From Smittia aterrima (Eukaryota; Arthropoda; Insecta; Diptera; Chironomidae), in the NCBI GenBank assembly GCA_033063855.1, contig CP093831.1, positions 10,664,001 to 10,728,000 on the forward strand: a stretch of DNA of 64,000 bases. The letters are read 5' to 3'. Below, piece after piece: positions 12,632-24,059 of this stretch. Both the position numbers and the translations under genes were made by a program. Position 1 is the first letter of the stretch. Each line of letters starts with the position of its first letter. The notes under the pieces are model-generated. The model did not search any database and was not told the origin of the DNA. It saw only the letters and a list, made by a program, of their open reading frames with translations.

Positions 12632-15601
12632 ATGCTGCGAGAAAAGCGGAAACATGCGAATTACAAGCCGAATCGAAGGTAAACAAAAGTGTAAGCGCTC
12701 CCGTTGCGCTCCGTTCCGGACAAGAAAATTCTTCGTCGACGACCTTGACAACGACCGTTTATTTTCTAAAGAAAGTGTAGAAGGAAAAATTAATCATTTT
12801 TCGTGGTGAAAGATCTCGCGCTCTAAAGTAAACAGAGCTCTTAATAGTTTTGCGGTGTCGAGAATTATTATATTTTCAACGAGCGCGTGGCCAAACAATG
12901 GACGTTGAATAAATTACAACTTGACACCATCGATCGATAATTTATCTTAATGATCTTTTGTTTAAATGAATCTTCAGGCTTGATGCTAAGTCTTCACGTG
13001 GCATGATATACGAGAACGAAGAGTTACGGATACGAACAATTAATATAAACGCCGAGGTGGAAAGAGGTGAGGGAGCATGAATGAATGAATGAGCATCGTG
13101 GGCGAATGATGATTGCCTTTGTGTTAATTCAAGGAAAACTCTCTGACTAATTATTAAAACAAGAAAAATAAACTTTCTAGGTCAATCAGAGATTAAAACT
13201 CTTAAGCGTGACAAGGCGCAGCTGCAACGTGAGATATGGTGAGACGATTATGAACGTGACATTGCTTTTTGTGACGACTTTCACCACAAAGTCAATTCAA
13301 TTCTCAAGGACTCTTCGCGACGAGTACGACAAATTGGAAAATCTTTTGCGAATCAAAGGCATCGACCCCGATGAGTTCATGAATCAAAACAAAAATAACA
13401 ACAATCACGACGATGATGACGACGACGATGAAAACGCGTCGGAATGTAGCGAGTGCTCTTGTGAAGAGTGCTGCGACGAGGATTGTTGCATAGAGAAGCC
13501 TTCTCCGGATAATCAAAGTGCTGACAAAGCAGGGGAGTCGTCAATTGAGCAGCCAAAGAACGAAGCATGCGCTGCATCCACTTCAAAAGAGCAGCAAAAC
13601 TCGAGTGTCAAAACTCCGCCTGACGAACACAATAAGAGATCTGGCAAAGATCGATTGAACGTAAAATCAATTCGCTCGCCCTAATTAATTTATCGTCGCT
13701 TTTAAATCGATTATTGTTGTTTCAGTTGAACTTTGATCATCTTTCGATCGTCTCCGAGGAGACATCAGAAGGAAACAATTCGATGATTCAAAATGAAGAC
13801 AGCTCCATTCCAATGAACGACTTATCAGCATTTCTACATAACGTCGATGTCCTAAGTCCTCTAAGTTACTTACAAAAGCTCAATCCACCACTAGCACATT
13901 TCGAGAATTTAAATTATGAGCAAATTGGCGGATCGAATGTCGGTTTGTATCGAGAGAGAAAATTATTTTGTTTTGTGTGATTCATTTAACGAGAATTTAC
14001 TTTTAAGATCAACATGGAAACATTATGGCGTTGGCGGCAGAAAGGAATGCTCAGAAGAAAAACGGTTCGACTGTTATCGATAGCATTGCATTACCTGAAG
14101 TTGTACAGATTCCTGCAGCGAGTGATCCAACAGTAAAGAAAGTCTCAAGACTCAAACATTTCTTCTCGCCGATCAGGAAAAAATCAGTGACGGCGCCAAT
14201 TCCACCTCCGATCGTTTCACAACCCGATGTATTCATTAGCAACATGCTGCCAAACAATTTATACGTAAACCCCACGATGCTTCCATCAAACGGCGTGAAC
14301 CAATCAACACAAAACGTCGTGAATCATTCAACGAATAAGCCTGGAAACGTCGCGGAAGTCACGAGTCCAACTTCTTCTTTTCAAGTGAGAAGATGAAACT
14401 TTTATTTGGAAATCATTGATCGAGGAAATTACTTTCAGACAGGTGGAAATCTAGAGGAGCTTCTATTTGATATCGAAGCGTTATCGAAAGATATCATGGA
14501 GCTTCAAACACAATGCACTAACTCACCAACTGACAACGAATCAGTTAACAGAAAACCTTTTCGTTCTGAACTCAATTTAGTTCTTTCTTATCCTAACGAT
14601 GAATATCGCGGATCGTCTGACGCGAATTCTCAAGCCACTCCACCAGTTCCAGCTCCAATGGAGTTGATCACGCCTTCATCACAAACTAATCCTTTGCTAC
14701 TTCAACATCTACCAACTCCTTTTCCTTCTCCAATCCCTTCATCGCCACTAACACCTCCAATGAACTTCAAGACAAACGACATTAATCCATTCGATCGAGT
14801 TCCTGACTACTCTCATTTAAACTTCCCTCCGATCAACGCTCCAGTTCCAGCTTTTACTCCTAGCACTTCCGTCTTTTGCACTGTATCAGCTCCGTCGACT
14901 CCCGCTTCGGATCGAAAATGCATCGACAAATTCTGCATCAATGAAACGACCAACGACACGAGAGTTGATAAGAAGAAAGCGAAACGTGTCTCGATATTCA
15001 ACACTAAGGAGGAAACAAGTGATAAGCCGATCGAGAATCCGGAGTTGAACAACAACGATTCGAAAGAAGTTGATAAGAAGCAAACGGAAGCTATCGGAAC
15101 TCATCATTCGCATATGCATCGCAATCACAGTCATAGTCATCTTCATCCGAAGAGAAGAATGAGCTTAGATAATAATTTAGTAAGTTGCAATTGAAACGGC
15201 AAATAATCAGGAAATAAATTAAATTTTTAGAATTCTGCGAAGCATAAAAACCATCGACAGATCTGTCATGATCCTAGCGCGAAAGTTCAACGACGCGAGT
15301 CTAATCGTTCGTCAAACTCTTTTAAAAAAAGATCACGCTCAGACAGTAACTTTATGCACGGCGACGACCCAGGCGGCACGTCAGTCTCAGAACGTTACAG
15401 CAACAGTTTAGCGTCGTCGAGAGAGTCGTCAACGAGTTTAAGTTTAAAGTCAGGCAAGCGGAGAATCTCAATCACGTCTTACGGTGGATCAAAGAAAATT
15501 CCATGGTAAGAGAGTTAATGTCTCATAAATAAGTCGCGATGATCACTTTCATCTTTCATTTGACTTGCAGGTGTGGATGCTGGGGCAACAGCTGTCTTTA
15601 G
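12632..15601 (+). CDS. Unrecognised coiled-coil, Ser-rich protein with Cys-rich C terminus
   Basis: I do not recognise this gene. Nine exons join in phase: 12632-12678, 12978-13066, 13181-13238, 13309-13660, 13726-13942, 14008-14384, 14439-15179, 15231-15505 and 15571-15601, giving about 728 residues. Residues 25-80 form a charged heptad-like coiled coil (ENEELRIRTININAEVERG onward, then KTLKRDKAQLQREIWTLRDE). Next come an Asp run, a Cys-rich acidic patch, a long Ser/Thr/Pro-rich disordered middle, and a His-rich stretch before a basic RRMSLD site. The C-terminal region is Ser/Arg-rich and ends KKIPWCGCWGNSCL, where the clustered cysteines suggest palmitoylation (inference). It has no membrane segment or enzyme motif. 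An intracellular scaffold is plausible. The start is uncertain: in-frame ATGs also lie at 12614 and 12413. Confidence 0.7.
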
Positions 15602-15629
15602 ATTTATTTTACTGTTTTCTCTCTTTCGT

Positions 15630-15643
15630 AATAAAATTTTATT
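15630..15643. terminator. Palindromic poly(A) signal shared by two convergent genes
   Basis: The 14 bases AATAAAATTTTATT are a perfect inverted repeat, so both strands carry AATAAA. On the plus strand it lies about 30 nt after the stop of the coiled-coil gene. On the minus strand it lies about 130 nt after the stop of crossbronx. One site could therefore end both transcripts. Confidence 0.55.
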
Positions 15644-15773
15644 TTCCAACATAATTTAAAGGTTTAAACAATGTTAAAAATAGTTAATCGTGGTATATAT
15701 TGCTTTTAATTACTTTGTCGAGTTGATGAGTTAAAATTGACTTAAGAAATTCTAATCAGGTTTGAATTGTTTG

Positions 15774-16497
15774 CTATCCTCGTCTCTCGAAAGAGAATGA
15801 AAAGTTATCACAAGTGTCTGACAGACTTTTCATGTTCTCAATGATTTGTTCGTGCATTCCTTCGTCAACTGTGCTTTTGTCGAATGAGAAAATATGTTGA
15901 TGATCTTCGTTCGTGAAAACTTCATTCACACTTTTCGTGACAGTTTCGCGAGCCATTTCAATGAATTTCTGACGATCATTGTTGTACAATTCAACTGCGT
16001 CAGTGTTCGTTGGTCTCTGAACTTGATTGCAGCAATAATCTAAGTTTTCCATTGAATATTTGAAGAACTTCAAGAGCTCATAGATGTGATCATTCTCGCT
16101 CCAAATGGGAAATGCTGGTGATGAGTCGAAGATCAAAGTTTCTTCAGCAACCAAAGGATGAAGAAATGGATCGAGAAGTTTTATTGTTGGAGGCGATTTT
16201 TGCAAAGGGAAACCCGAATCGAGTTGAAGTGTAAAACGGAATATTCCAGCTTTGAAGGGTCCAGCACGAACAAAGAGAATTCCATCCCAAAGCAACGATT
16301 GATTCTTTGTGGGCATCACATAAACTGATCCAGTTGCAAATTCTGAAGATAAAAGTTTCCTAAAAAAATATTTTAATTTTATTATTTCAAGATCATTAAG
16401 AAATTGCACTGATTACTTACATCTCAAGAAGTATCCGATACTCGGTCTTTGTAGTACAAAGAATATCATCAGACTCTGAAATCGCGTCGGTTGGCAT
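15774..16497 (-). CDS. cbx: Crossbronx / AKTIP-like UEV protein
   Basis: A non-catalytic ubiquitin-conjugating-enzyme variant of the AKTIP/FTS family, whose members work with Hook proteins in vesicle and motor linkage. Two exons, 16497-16421 and 16359-15774, give 220 residues. The N terminus has the family element TKTEYRILLEMK. The UBC fold is recognisable from WDGILFVRAGPFKAGIFRFTL, then GFPLQKSPPTIKLLDPFLHP and the FPIWSENDHIYELLKF region. The position where active E2 enzymes have the HPN-x-Cys segment has no catalytic cysteine, as expected for this family. It lies downstream of TFIIH p62 on the same strand with about 160 bp between, and is convergent with the coiled-coil gene. Confidence 0.85.
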
Positions 16498-16660
16498 TTT
16501 CACGAAAATTAAAAATTTATTTTGTAAATATTATGCTTTCGAATATATTCGAAGATATCAGTCCGCGGAATTGAAAGGTTTCCTTGATTTTCATATTATT
16601 AAGTTTTCTTGTAACATATTTTATTCATCTTTCAGATATTTATTCAAAAATACTTTTTCT

Positions 16661-18478
16661 TTATCTTATTTTATGAACCTTTTTATCCTGCCAACTGTTG
16701 AACTTCTTGAAGGCTGTTTCCATGAGTGAGTTGATGTGAGAGAGGAGCTGATTTCCGAGTGGCGACAGTTGTCGGATCGCTTGATCTTCAAAAGGTTTTA
16801 CTTTGGACATGTTGAAGCGCTGCAGTGTGTCATGCATTTTTAGGGCTTTAGCTTCAAGATCGCTGTTAGTTGGCGGAAAAGAACTCCAAAATTCTCTAAG
16901 TAGCTCCTTCGAAGCATTATACAAGTTGCTCATTTCCTTCTCGAAGTCAATTGGCACAAATTGAGAAAGGTTGGAATCTTGATAGCCTCGCATCAGGAGA
17001 CCACCTGGACTGAGCTCTCCAAGAGCATGAACGGCATGGCTGGGATTTAATAGTTGTTTATGAGGAACACGTTGACCCCACTCCTTCGCACTCTGACGAA
17101 TCATCTGATCAACAGCTTCAACTGAATATTCCTGAGCTCTATTGCTTACTTGGTTATTAACATTAGCTGATGGAGTTGGACCATACAGATACCTTTCCAA
17201 TCTTTCTAAGTTGAGAGTTGTTTTAGGAGCAACGACTGAGTTTTCTTGAGACTCCTCAGATCCAAGATCATCGAATTGAATTTTCTCAATGATCCTTTGC
17301 TTTTTCTTAAGCTGTTGTTCGGCCAGTTCTTCTGGCGTGGGAGGTGGAAGTTCAACTTCGACAGTCTTACGTTTCTTTCCATCGACAACGTCTCCATTTG
17401 ATTTCTTTTCTTTCTCTTCGACCTTCTTTTCTTCTCCTGATGTCACAGTTGCTGGCTTCTCTTGATGACAAGATTTCAAAACCATGAACGAATGTTGATT
17501 GAATCGTTTAATAATTGATTGATGAACGATATTGGCTCCGGTGTTGTCAACCTTCTGATCATTTGTATTCGAGGAACAGAAGCCTTCTTCAATTGTATTA
17601 TCACCAAACTTTCCAATGTCAAGCAGCGGATCGCCGAGATTATGTCTAATTTCTCTTCTTAATGCACTATCGTCCATTTTACCACAATCAACGAAGATGT
17701 CTTTTAAGCCGGCAGTAATACGATCGCGATGGAAATAATGAGATTGAAAGAATTTACTCCAAAACTCAGATTCACTAAGTTTGGATGGAACGCACTCGGA
17801 GTGTTTCTTTTTAACAGCCGGATATGCTTTGAAGACGCATTCGATTGTCTCGCCGGTTAAGTTATATTTGAGACCATTGCATCCGTCAGTGACTGGTCTT
17901 ATTTCCGAAAGGAAGTAACCAGATACTCCGATCTCTTGTTTCGAGCTTGCATTTTTCTGATTTTGAAGTTGCTTTGCTGGAATCTTCCAAAACTCTTCGG
18001 AAGTGATAACTTGCGAAATCACCAAATCTTTGTACAGCTGGAGAAGTTGAGGGTTTTCGGTTAGCAGTCGATTCTTCTCTTCTAATTCAGAATCAATTTG
18101 ACGTTTGAAGTTTGGTAGAACTTTTTGGATCAACTCTTTCACTTGCTCTCTGTCAGCACTTTGCTTCGATGGTCCGCCCTTGTTGACGAAGTGAAAGGTT
18201 GAACTGTTGCCGTCATGAAGAACAACTTGCAGTTGAATCTTGGGCTTTCCTTCGGGCGATATTTTTTGCACTAAAAGATATAAAAAGACCTTGGTTATTA
18301 AACAGCTGATGACGAGAAATTCGCTCTTACTTTTCACGTCGTAGAAACTGTGACCGATCAATTGAGTGTCTCGTCCATCGAAAAAAGCAATTCGCTCCTT
18401 CATTATGTACAAAGTTCCTTCTGTCTTCTTGTACTTAACTTCAGGAACGCTCAACAGAACCTCCTCGGACTTGGACAT
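16661..18478 (-). CDS. Tfb1: TFIIH subunit p62 (GTF2H1 / Tfb1)
   Basis: Core subunit of general transcription and repair factor TFIIH. Its N-terminal PH domain contacts activators and XPC-type repair factors, and its BSD domains help hold XPD. Exons 18478-18331 and 18270-16661 give 585 residues. The PH domain (about 1-110) includes KKTEGTLYIMKERIAFFDGRD. BSD-type helices follow, around 118-160 (ENPQLLQLYKDLVISQVITSEEFW region) and 200-250 (FWSKFFQSHYFHRDR). A Lys/Glu linker and a long helical C terminus complete it. The single 60-nt intron is a multiple of three and has no in-frame stop, so a plain ORF reading runs through it as 605 residues. The GT-AG ends and loss of family-like sequence inside support splicing. 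Confidence 0.92.
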   Translation of the reverse strand: MSKSEEVLLSVPEVKYKKTEGTLYIMKERIAFFDGRDTQLIGHSFYDVKSKSEFLVISCLITKVFLYLLVQKISPEGKPKIQLQVVLHDGNSSTFHFVNKGGPSKQSADREQVKELIQKVLPNFKRQIDSELEEKNRLLTENPQLLQLYKDLVISQVITSEEFWKIPAKQLQNQKNASSKQEIGVSGYFLSEIRPVTDGCNGLKYNLTGETIECVFKAYPAVKKKHSECVPSKLSESEFWSKFFQSHYFHRDRITAGLKDIFVDCGKMDDSALRREIRHNLGDPLLDIGKFGDNTIEEGFCSSNTNDQKVDNTGANIVHQSIIKRFNQHSFMVLKSCHQEKPATVTSGEEKKVEEKEKKSNGDVVDGKKRKTVEVELPPPTPEELAEQQLKKKQRIIEKIQFDDLGSEESQENSVVAPKTTLNLERLERYLYGPTPSANVNNQVSNRAQEYSVEAVDQMIRQSAKEWGQRVPHKQLLNPSHAVHALGELSPGGLLMRGYQDSNLSQFVPIDFEKEMSNLYNASKELLREFWSSFPPTNSDLEAKALKMHDTLQRFNMSKVKPFEDQAIRQLSPLGNQLLSHINSLMETAFKKFNSWQDKKVHKIR

Positions 18479-19101
18479 TTTCTAAAATCATGAAATGACA
18501 ATTAATTTTCAAAGAATCTTTCATAAAGAGTAAAGTGATGCTCACGTCTTCACGTTTAATCGATTGTCTTAATTGTCCTCACAAAACTCTCTTTAGCATA
18601 TTTATCAAAAAACCCTTATTTACCAGAGAAATAATTAAATTCTGTCGAGAGTTCGGTAGAGGTTACGACAAACTTTTTGATCCGCTCACTTGAATAAAAC
18701 TCTTCGTTCGTGTGTAGGAGAAATTGTGAAATTAAAAGTTTTTAAGTATTCAAAGTCAAAAAGTAATTTCTTATGACGAATAAGTATCAACTCTTTTCAT
18801 TAAAAATCTATCCTCGCTTAATTCATCTCAAAGCAGATTATTTTATTGAAATTTGACATTCCGACAACTCCACGGGCAACTCGCTAGTTGAATAATCAGA
18901 CGAGGGGATTTTGTTCGTCTGTTTACTTTGTTACATCAAAAAAATATAAGAAGTCAGCGAAAATTATCTGAGTTATCAATAGTATTCAGCCAGGAGAGTA
19001 AAAACAAATCAAGTAATGAGAGTCGTGCATTGCTCGTTGGTTTAATAAGACTCAACAAAATGAAAATCTTTCCAGGAATCAGCTATTTCGCATTAAAACA
19101 A

Positions 19102-21539
19102 ATGGCTCAACCGAACAGAGGAGCTCAGATTGATGAAAGTGATGACGAGAGGATCAACTCAAACACAGATGGAGAGAAGGATGAGGACGATGAGTTCTCG
19201 ACATATTTCTCTGAAAATAGAGTGCAAATTCCTGAAATTGATAAGGTAAGAGATGAGACTGATGTGTCATCAAACCAACACTCGCGAATTATCTTCTCAG
19301 AAGCTCAAGGTCATTGCATCACAGTTGCTATCACAACAACTCATGCAACAATCTTTTTTTTCCTGTCACTCGTGTTCATCTAAAATGCAAATTTCGTTTT
19401 TTCTAGCCTGGATTCAGCTTCGTGAAGCTTTTGGCTTACACAGGCCCCGGATTTTTGATGTCAATCGGTGAGTCATTTTGAGCGCGCATTGTTAAAAACT
19501 TGACGATAAACAAAAACATGTTTCAGCTTATCTGGACCCCGGAAACATCGAAAGTGATTTACAACAGGGTTTCGTCGCGAAATATCAGTTGTTATGGGTT
19601 TTGCTTTGGGCCACGATTTTGGGTCTTGTGATGCAACGATTGTCGATGAGGATCGGTAAGAAGAAGAAACTTAAGCTTTGGTATTGGAGTTGATTTAATA
19701 ATTATTTTGTTTTGTAGGAGTCGTGACAGGTCTTCACTTAGCGGAAATGTGCTATCGTCAATACAAAAAGGTTCCACGACTAATATTATGGATAATGATT
19801 GAAATCGCGATCATTGGGTCAGACATGCAGGTAAAGCATTTCAATCTATTTCCAAACTGAGTTTATTTATTCCTTTGATTTCAATTTCAGGAGGTCATTG
19901 GAACGTGAGTATAAACAAATCTTTGTTGTTCCTTAGTTAATGAGAAATATTTATTTCAGAGCGATTGCAATTTATTTGCTGTCAGGAAAGGCGTGAGTTT
20001 TACAGCAACTGTAGATTATTTAATTTCTCTGACACGTTTGTTTATTTATTTTAGAATTCCCCTATGGGCAGGAACGATCATTACCATTCTCGACACTTTC
20101 ACCTTCTTGTTCCTAGACAAGTATGGACTTCGAAAGCTTGAGATCTTTTTCGGGTTCCTCATCACAATGATGGCTATCACATTCGGTTATGAGTTCGCTG
20201 TCGTGAAGCCTGAAATTGGTGAGATCGTCAAGGGATCGCTGATTCCTTGGTGCGCGGATTGTGATTCGAAAGTGTTATTGCAAGCTGTTGGAATTGTTGG
20301 TGCTGTCATTATGCCTCACAATTTGTATCTTCATTCAGCGTTGGTCAAGTCAAGAAACATTGACAGAAAGGACAAGGCGAAGGTCAAGGAAGCAAACTAT
20401 TACTTCTTCATCGAAGCTGCCATCGCACTCTTCATTTCTTTTATCATTAATGTCTTTGTCGTCAGTGTCTTCGCTCATGGTCTTTATGGAAAGACGAATA
20501 CAGAGATCGTTGAGCAGTGCGTGAACGAGACCTCGATCTACGACGAGGCGAAACGAATGTTTCCGAACGGTACGGAGGTTGAAGCTGACATTTATCGAGG
20601 TGGAATTTTCCTCGGTTGCAGTTTCGGCGTAGCTGCGATGTAAGTTGGCCTTGCTCTTAACCGCAGCTTTCTATAAAATTGTATTTCAGGTATATCTGGG
20701 CTGTGGGAATTCTAGCTGCTGGACAGTCTTCCACAATGACGGGAACTTACAGCGGACAATTCGCGATGGAGGGCTTCTTAAACTTGAAGTGGGCGAGATG
20801 GCAAAGAGTCCTCGTCACTCGAATGATCGCTGTGATTCCAACATTCAGTGTTGCTTTCTTCTCCGAGATCAATCAAGTCTCGAAAATGAACGATTATTTG
20901 AATGCCGTCATGGTAAGCGCATTAATGAACAATTCAATCGTAGCAAATTATCTATTTCGAATTGTCAGGCCCTTCAACTGCCTTTCGCTACAATTCCAAC
21001 GATCGCCTTCTCATCGTCGAAAGCCATCATGGGAGAGTTTGCTAATGGATTTGCAAACCGTGTCGTATCAATCTTGTTATCAGTCGTTGTGATTGGAATT
21101 AATATTTTCTTTGTCATGTCGAGAGTGCAAGACGCAGACTTGTCTGCTGGATGGATTACTCTCATTGGTGAGTCAAGAACCGGAAATTTTTATCAAGAAA
21201 ATTTGTTGTTTTGCCAGACTTTCATTGAGCAATTTGTTTTTCCCCGCAGTGATATTTGCCATTGCTTACATAGCATTCAACGTTTATCTGGTGATTCACA
21301 TGTGCTGTTCGATCGGCAGCACTCGACTAACGCAATACGCGTTTGTACAGAAATATGTATTGAAGAACTCGGGCTCCTTATTGGAGAACTCTAATCAAAA
21401 TTCTTATTCGAGGTAAGAAAACTAATTCTCAATTTCACTAGCACATACTTAACAACTCATAATTATTTAATCTAATCTGATACTAACTCAAAATTTATTT
21501 TTCATCAGACCTCTCCTCTCAAGTTCTGAATCATCGTGA
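19102..21539 (+). CDS. Mvl: NRAMP divalent metal transporter (Malvolio, SLC11 family)
   Basis: Proton-coupled importer of Fe2+ and Mn2+ in endosomal or plasma membrane. Eleven exons: 19102-19245, 19407-19467, 19527-19655, 19718-19830, 19891-19904, 19960-19992, 20055-20639, 20690-20912, 20969-21167, 21250-21412 and 21509-21539, total 564 residues. The two metal-binding signatures are intact: DPGN in TM1 (near residue 72) and MPHN in TM6 (near residue 250). The loop around 320-337 has N-glycosylation sites NET and NGT, and the transport motif GQSSTMTGTYSGQFAMEGF is present. The N terminus is acidic and cytosolic. A start at 19060 is possible, but a splice acceptor at about 19073 suggests the 5' UTR is spliced and 19102 is used. 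Exon 5 is only 14 nt. AATAAA at 21634. No iron-responsive element was found. Confidence 0.93.
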
Positions 21540-22593
21540 TATTGATTCGATCAAACAACTTAAACACTCATTTTTGGTGGCGATTCTTGAAAACACTAAC
21601 TCAATTGTTTCCTCTTTTTTTTCTTTTCTCGAAAATAAACTTCGATCAATGGTGATGTGCCTTATATGCTATTAACATCTTACTCTTTTAAGTCTGTTGA
21701 GAGTAAATTGAAAAATATTTTTCTCTTTCAACAACCTTTATCGAGTCTGCAGACTTTCTAATCATTCGGTGACGAGATTATCTATTCGCACATAATCTGG
21801 GGAAAACGATTACTTATCAACACGATTGACTTAGTCCTACGTTATTTTGTAGTTTTAGTATAAGTCAAGTGAAAAGACGTCCGCGCGACGATGAAATGAT
21901 TGCCCAGTCTTGCCATTTATGATTTCTGTCACTTTATGTTTTCACTCATGCAAAGCAAGCTCAAGCGTGACTCGCGGTATGTATCTTTTATTGTTAGTTA
22001 CAGTGTAGATCTCTGATGAATGCTCAGCAATCTCTAAATTGACTTAAACTTGGCCAGCATTACCATCGTCTAACGACAAGTCTGAGCTTTCACTTGATGA
22101 GATCCACACTGATTGATATCCACTAGTTTGATTGAATAATCATGAAGAAGTTAAATAGCATTCAATATTAAGTTTTTATAGAATAGTGGGCAATCAACTG
22201 AGACTGTTTATATCTACCTTGAATTGCTTTCTTGAAAAACCAAAAATAAAAAAAATTAAATATTTATCAAAGACCTTTATAAGAACGAAATAAAATGGAA
22301 TTTATGTAAAAATTTAAATTCTTGTGTGTCGATCTTTTTTATTAACAATGAACCTCATAATAGGTCAATAGCCATAGTAGCATTTTCCACCTCGCTCGAG
22401 CACCAATCTAACTTTTTTTCTTTGGCCATGGCTGATTACATTTGTGCGTATCTAATTTCTCTCAATAAACAGTTGACTATTAGATTTGATTTGAAGTTTT
22501 TTCTTCGCGTCTCATTATTTATCGACCAAAAGCATTACATGCGCCCAAGAATTGTCAATGGTGGTTTCTGATTCAAATCGAAGTTGATTTTCT
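21540..22593. other. Intergenic region between Malvolio and the DUF4779 gene
   Basis: Contains the Malvolio 3' UTR (AATAAA at 21634-21639) and then AT-rich DNA. I see no further gene. The last part leads into the TATA-containing promoter listed next. Confidence 0.4.
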
Positions 22594-22632
22594 TATATAA
22601 AATGAAATTTCCTTTTCTCAGCACTCTCAGTC
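22594..22632 (+). promoter_or_regulatory. TATA box and initiator of the DUF4779-type gene
   Basis: TATATAAAAT (22594-22603) is followed by the arthropod initiator TCAGTC (22627-22632). The spacing of about 33-35 bases is close to the usual TATA-to-start distance. Transcription from the A at 22629 would give a 5' UTR of 57 nt before the ATG at 22686. Confidence 0.65.
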
Positions 22633-22685
22633 GGATACAAGAAGTTGCTTGACTCGGAACGGAACAGCTCTCGGTTTCAGTGAAA

Positions 22686-23880
22686 ATGATTTGGTTAAGA
22701 AATTTTGTGATTTTAGTGCTATCTGTGTTGGGTGAAGTGATTACGAAACCAACAGAAGATTATGAACGAATGCAGATGAGAAAGCGAATGGATTTAGATG
22801 GAGCGACGTCGTACGTCTACAGAAGTGACAACAACGGACCTGCACAAATTTATTACTTCACAGCTGATGGATTAGAAAAGAATTTCCCTTCATATAAGTC
22901 TTCGGGCGAAAGAAAGATTGTTCCTTATATTTACCCAAAGCCATACGCTTCAGCTTATCCAATAAGTTTTTATCCACCTAAAGAAAAAAGTGAGCTTGGC
23001 TTGCCATTCATGGAAAGTGAAATGGAGCTGCCAATTGCCAGTAGTGAAGAACATGACGAACCAGAATATATCGAACCAGCTTTTCATTCATCAGGTGAAG
23101 AAGGTTCAGATCATCCCATCGGGAATTCATCATCGTCCAGTGAAGAATCAGGTGAAGGTGGTCGTGATTATTCTGGATCGAGTGAATCAAGCGAAAGCAA
23201 AGAGAATTTAGAGAAAGGTGAAAAATCTCAAGAAGAAAAGTTCAACAAGAAAAAAGGCAAAAAGTCAAAGAAAAATTACAAAAAGGAGTTTAAGTTCTCG
23301 AAGGGTAAGAAAGGTTCGTACAGTCGAGAACAAGACGATGGCGACTTTGGTGAAGAAGGAGGCAAAAAGGACTCGCACTATGATGAACATGACAAACATT
23401 CGGAACACGAATCTGAAGCCAAAAAAGAGAAAGGTGGAAAGTACGACGCGAAGAAAAACCACAAGAAAGGATCAAAGTCGAAAGGATATCACAACGTTTT
23501 CATGAAGGACGAATACAAGAAGGAACACACTTTCTATGGTAAAACATTAAATAATTTATTTAAAATCAAAATTTTATTTTCAATCTTTAATTCAAGACAC
23601 CGGTAATCACGAAGGAGATTACTCCAAACACGGCTCAGATAGCAAGAAACACCACGACGAAGAGGGAGAGACTAAGAAAGGATCTCATTATGATTCCGCA
23701 TCGAGAGAAGATCACAACTCCAAGAAAGGTGGCTCTGAGAAGGGAAGCTATGATAAGCACAGCGAAGGACATAAAAATAAATCGGGGCATGATAAGAAAT
23801 TTTCGCACGATGATAAATATTCGAAAAAGGGCGAGAAAGATCATCACAATGAACACTCCAATGATGAAGCAGAGCATTGA
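22686..23880 (+). CDS. Secreted Lys/His/Glu-rich protein, DUF4779-type
   Basis: Exons 22686-23538 and 23597-23880 give 378 residues. A signal peptide is clear (WLRNFVILVLSVLG, then cleavage before about residue 18). The first third is moderately ordered with Tyr/Pro residues (VPYIYPKPYASAYPISFYPP). A Ser/Glu-rich acidic stretch follows, then a long Lys/Asp/His/Gly-rich tail. The block GYHNVFMKDEYKKEHTFY matches the conserved core I associate with the insect family DUF4779, whose function is unknown. It is extracellular and strongly charged, so cuticle, matrix or mineral/ion binding are possible but not shown. The GTG at 22680 is in frame but is not a eukaryotic start. AATAAA at 23924. The gene is convergent with the SMYD-like gene. 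Confidence 0.82.
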
Positions 23881-24059
23881 ACTGCTTTTTTATTGAAATC
23901 GTCAATTGTACAAAACTATTTGAAATAAAATAAGATTTTTTTTCATCTTCGTAAGCTCAACTTGAGCTTAACTAAATTCAATTTAATCGTTTCTTTTCTT
24001 AATTAAGTTTGATTGAGTCGTTGAATTTTCACGCTCGACAAATTTTCTATTTCTAGTGC

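Noticed and set aside
18271..18330. p62 as a single-exon 605-residue ORF
   Set aside because: The 60-nt segment has canonical splice ends and adds unrelated hydrophobic residues in the middle of the PH domain, so an intron is more likely.
21985..22015. Possible iron-responsive element downstream of Malvolio (CAGTGT)
   Set aside because: The hexaloop core CAGTGT is present, but the flanking five bases on each side do not pair and no bulged C is in place. It also lies beyond the AATAAA at 21634.
22680..22685. Upstream GTG start of the DUF4779-type gene
   Set aside because: GTG does not serve as the main start in animal nuclear genes. The ATG at 22686 gives a proper signal peptide.
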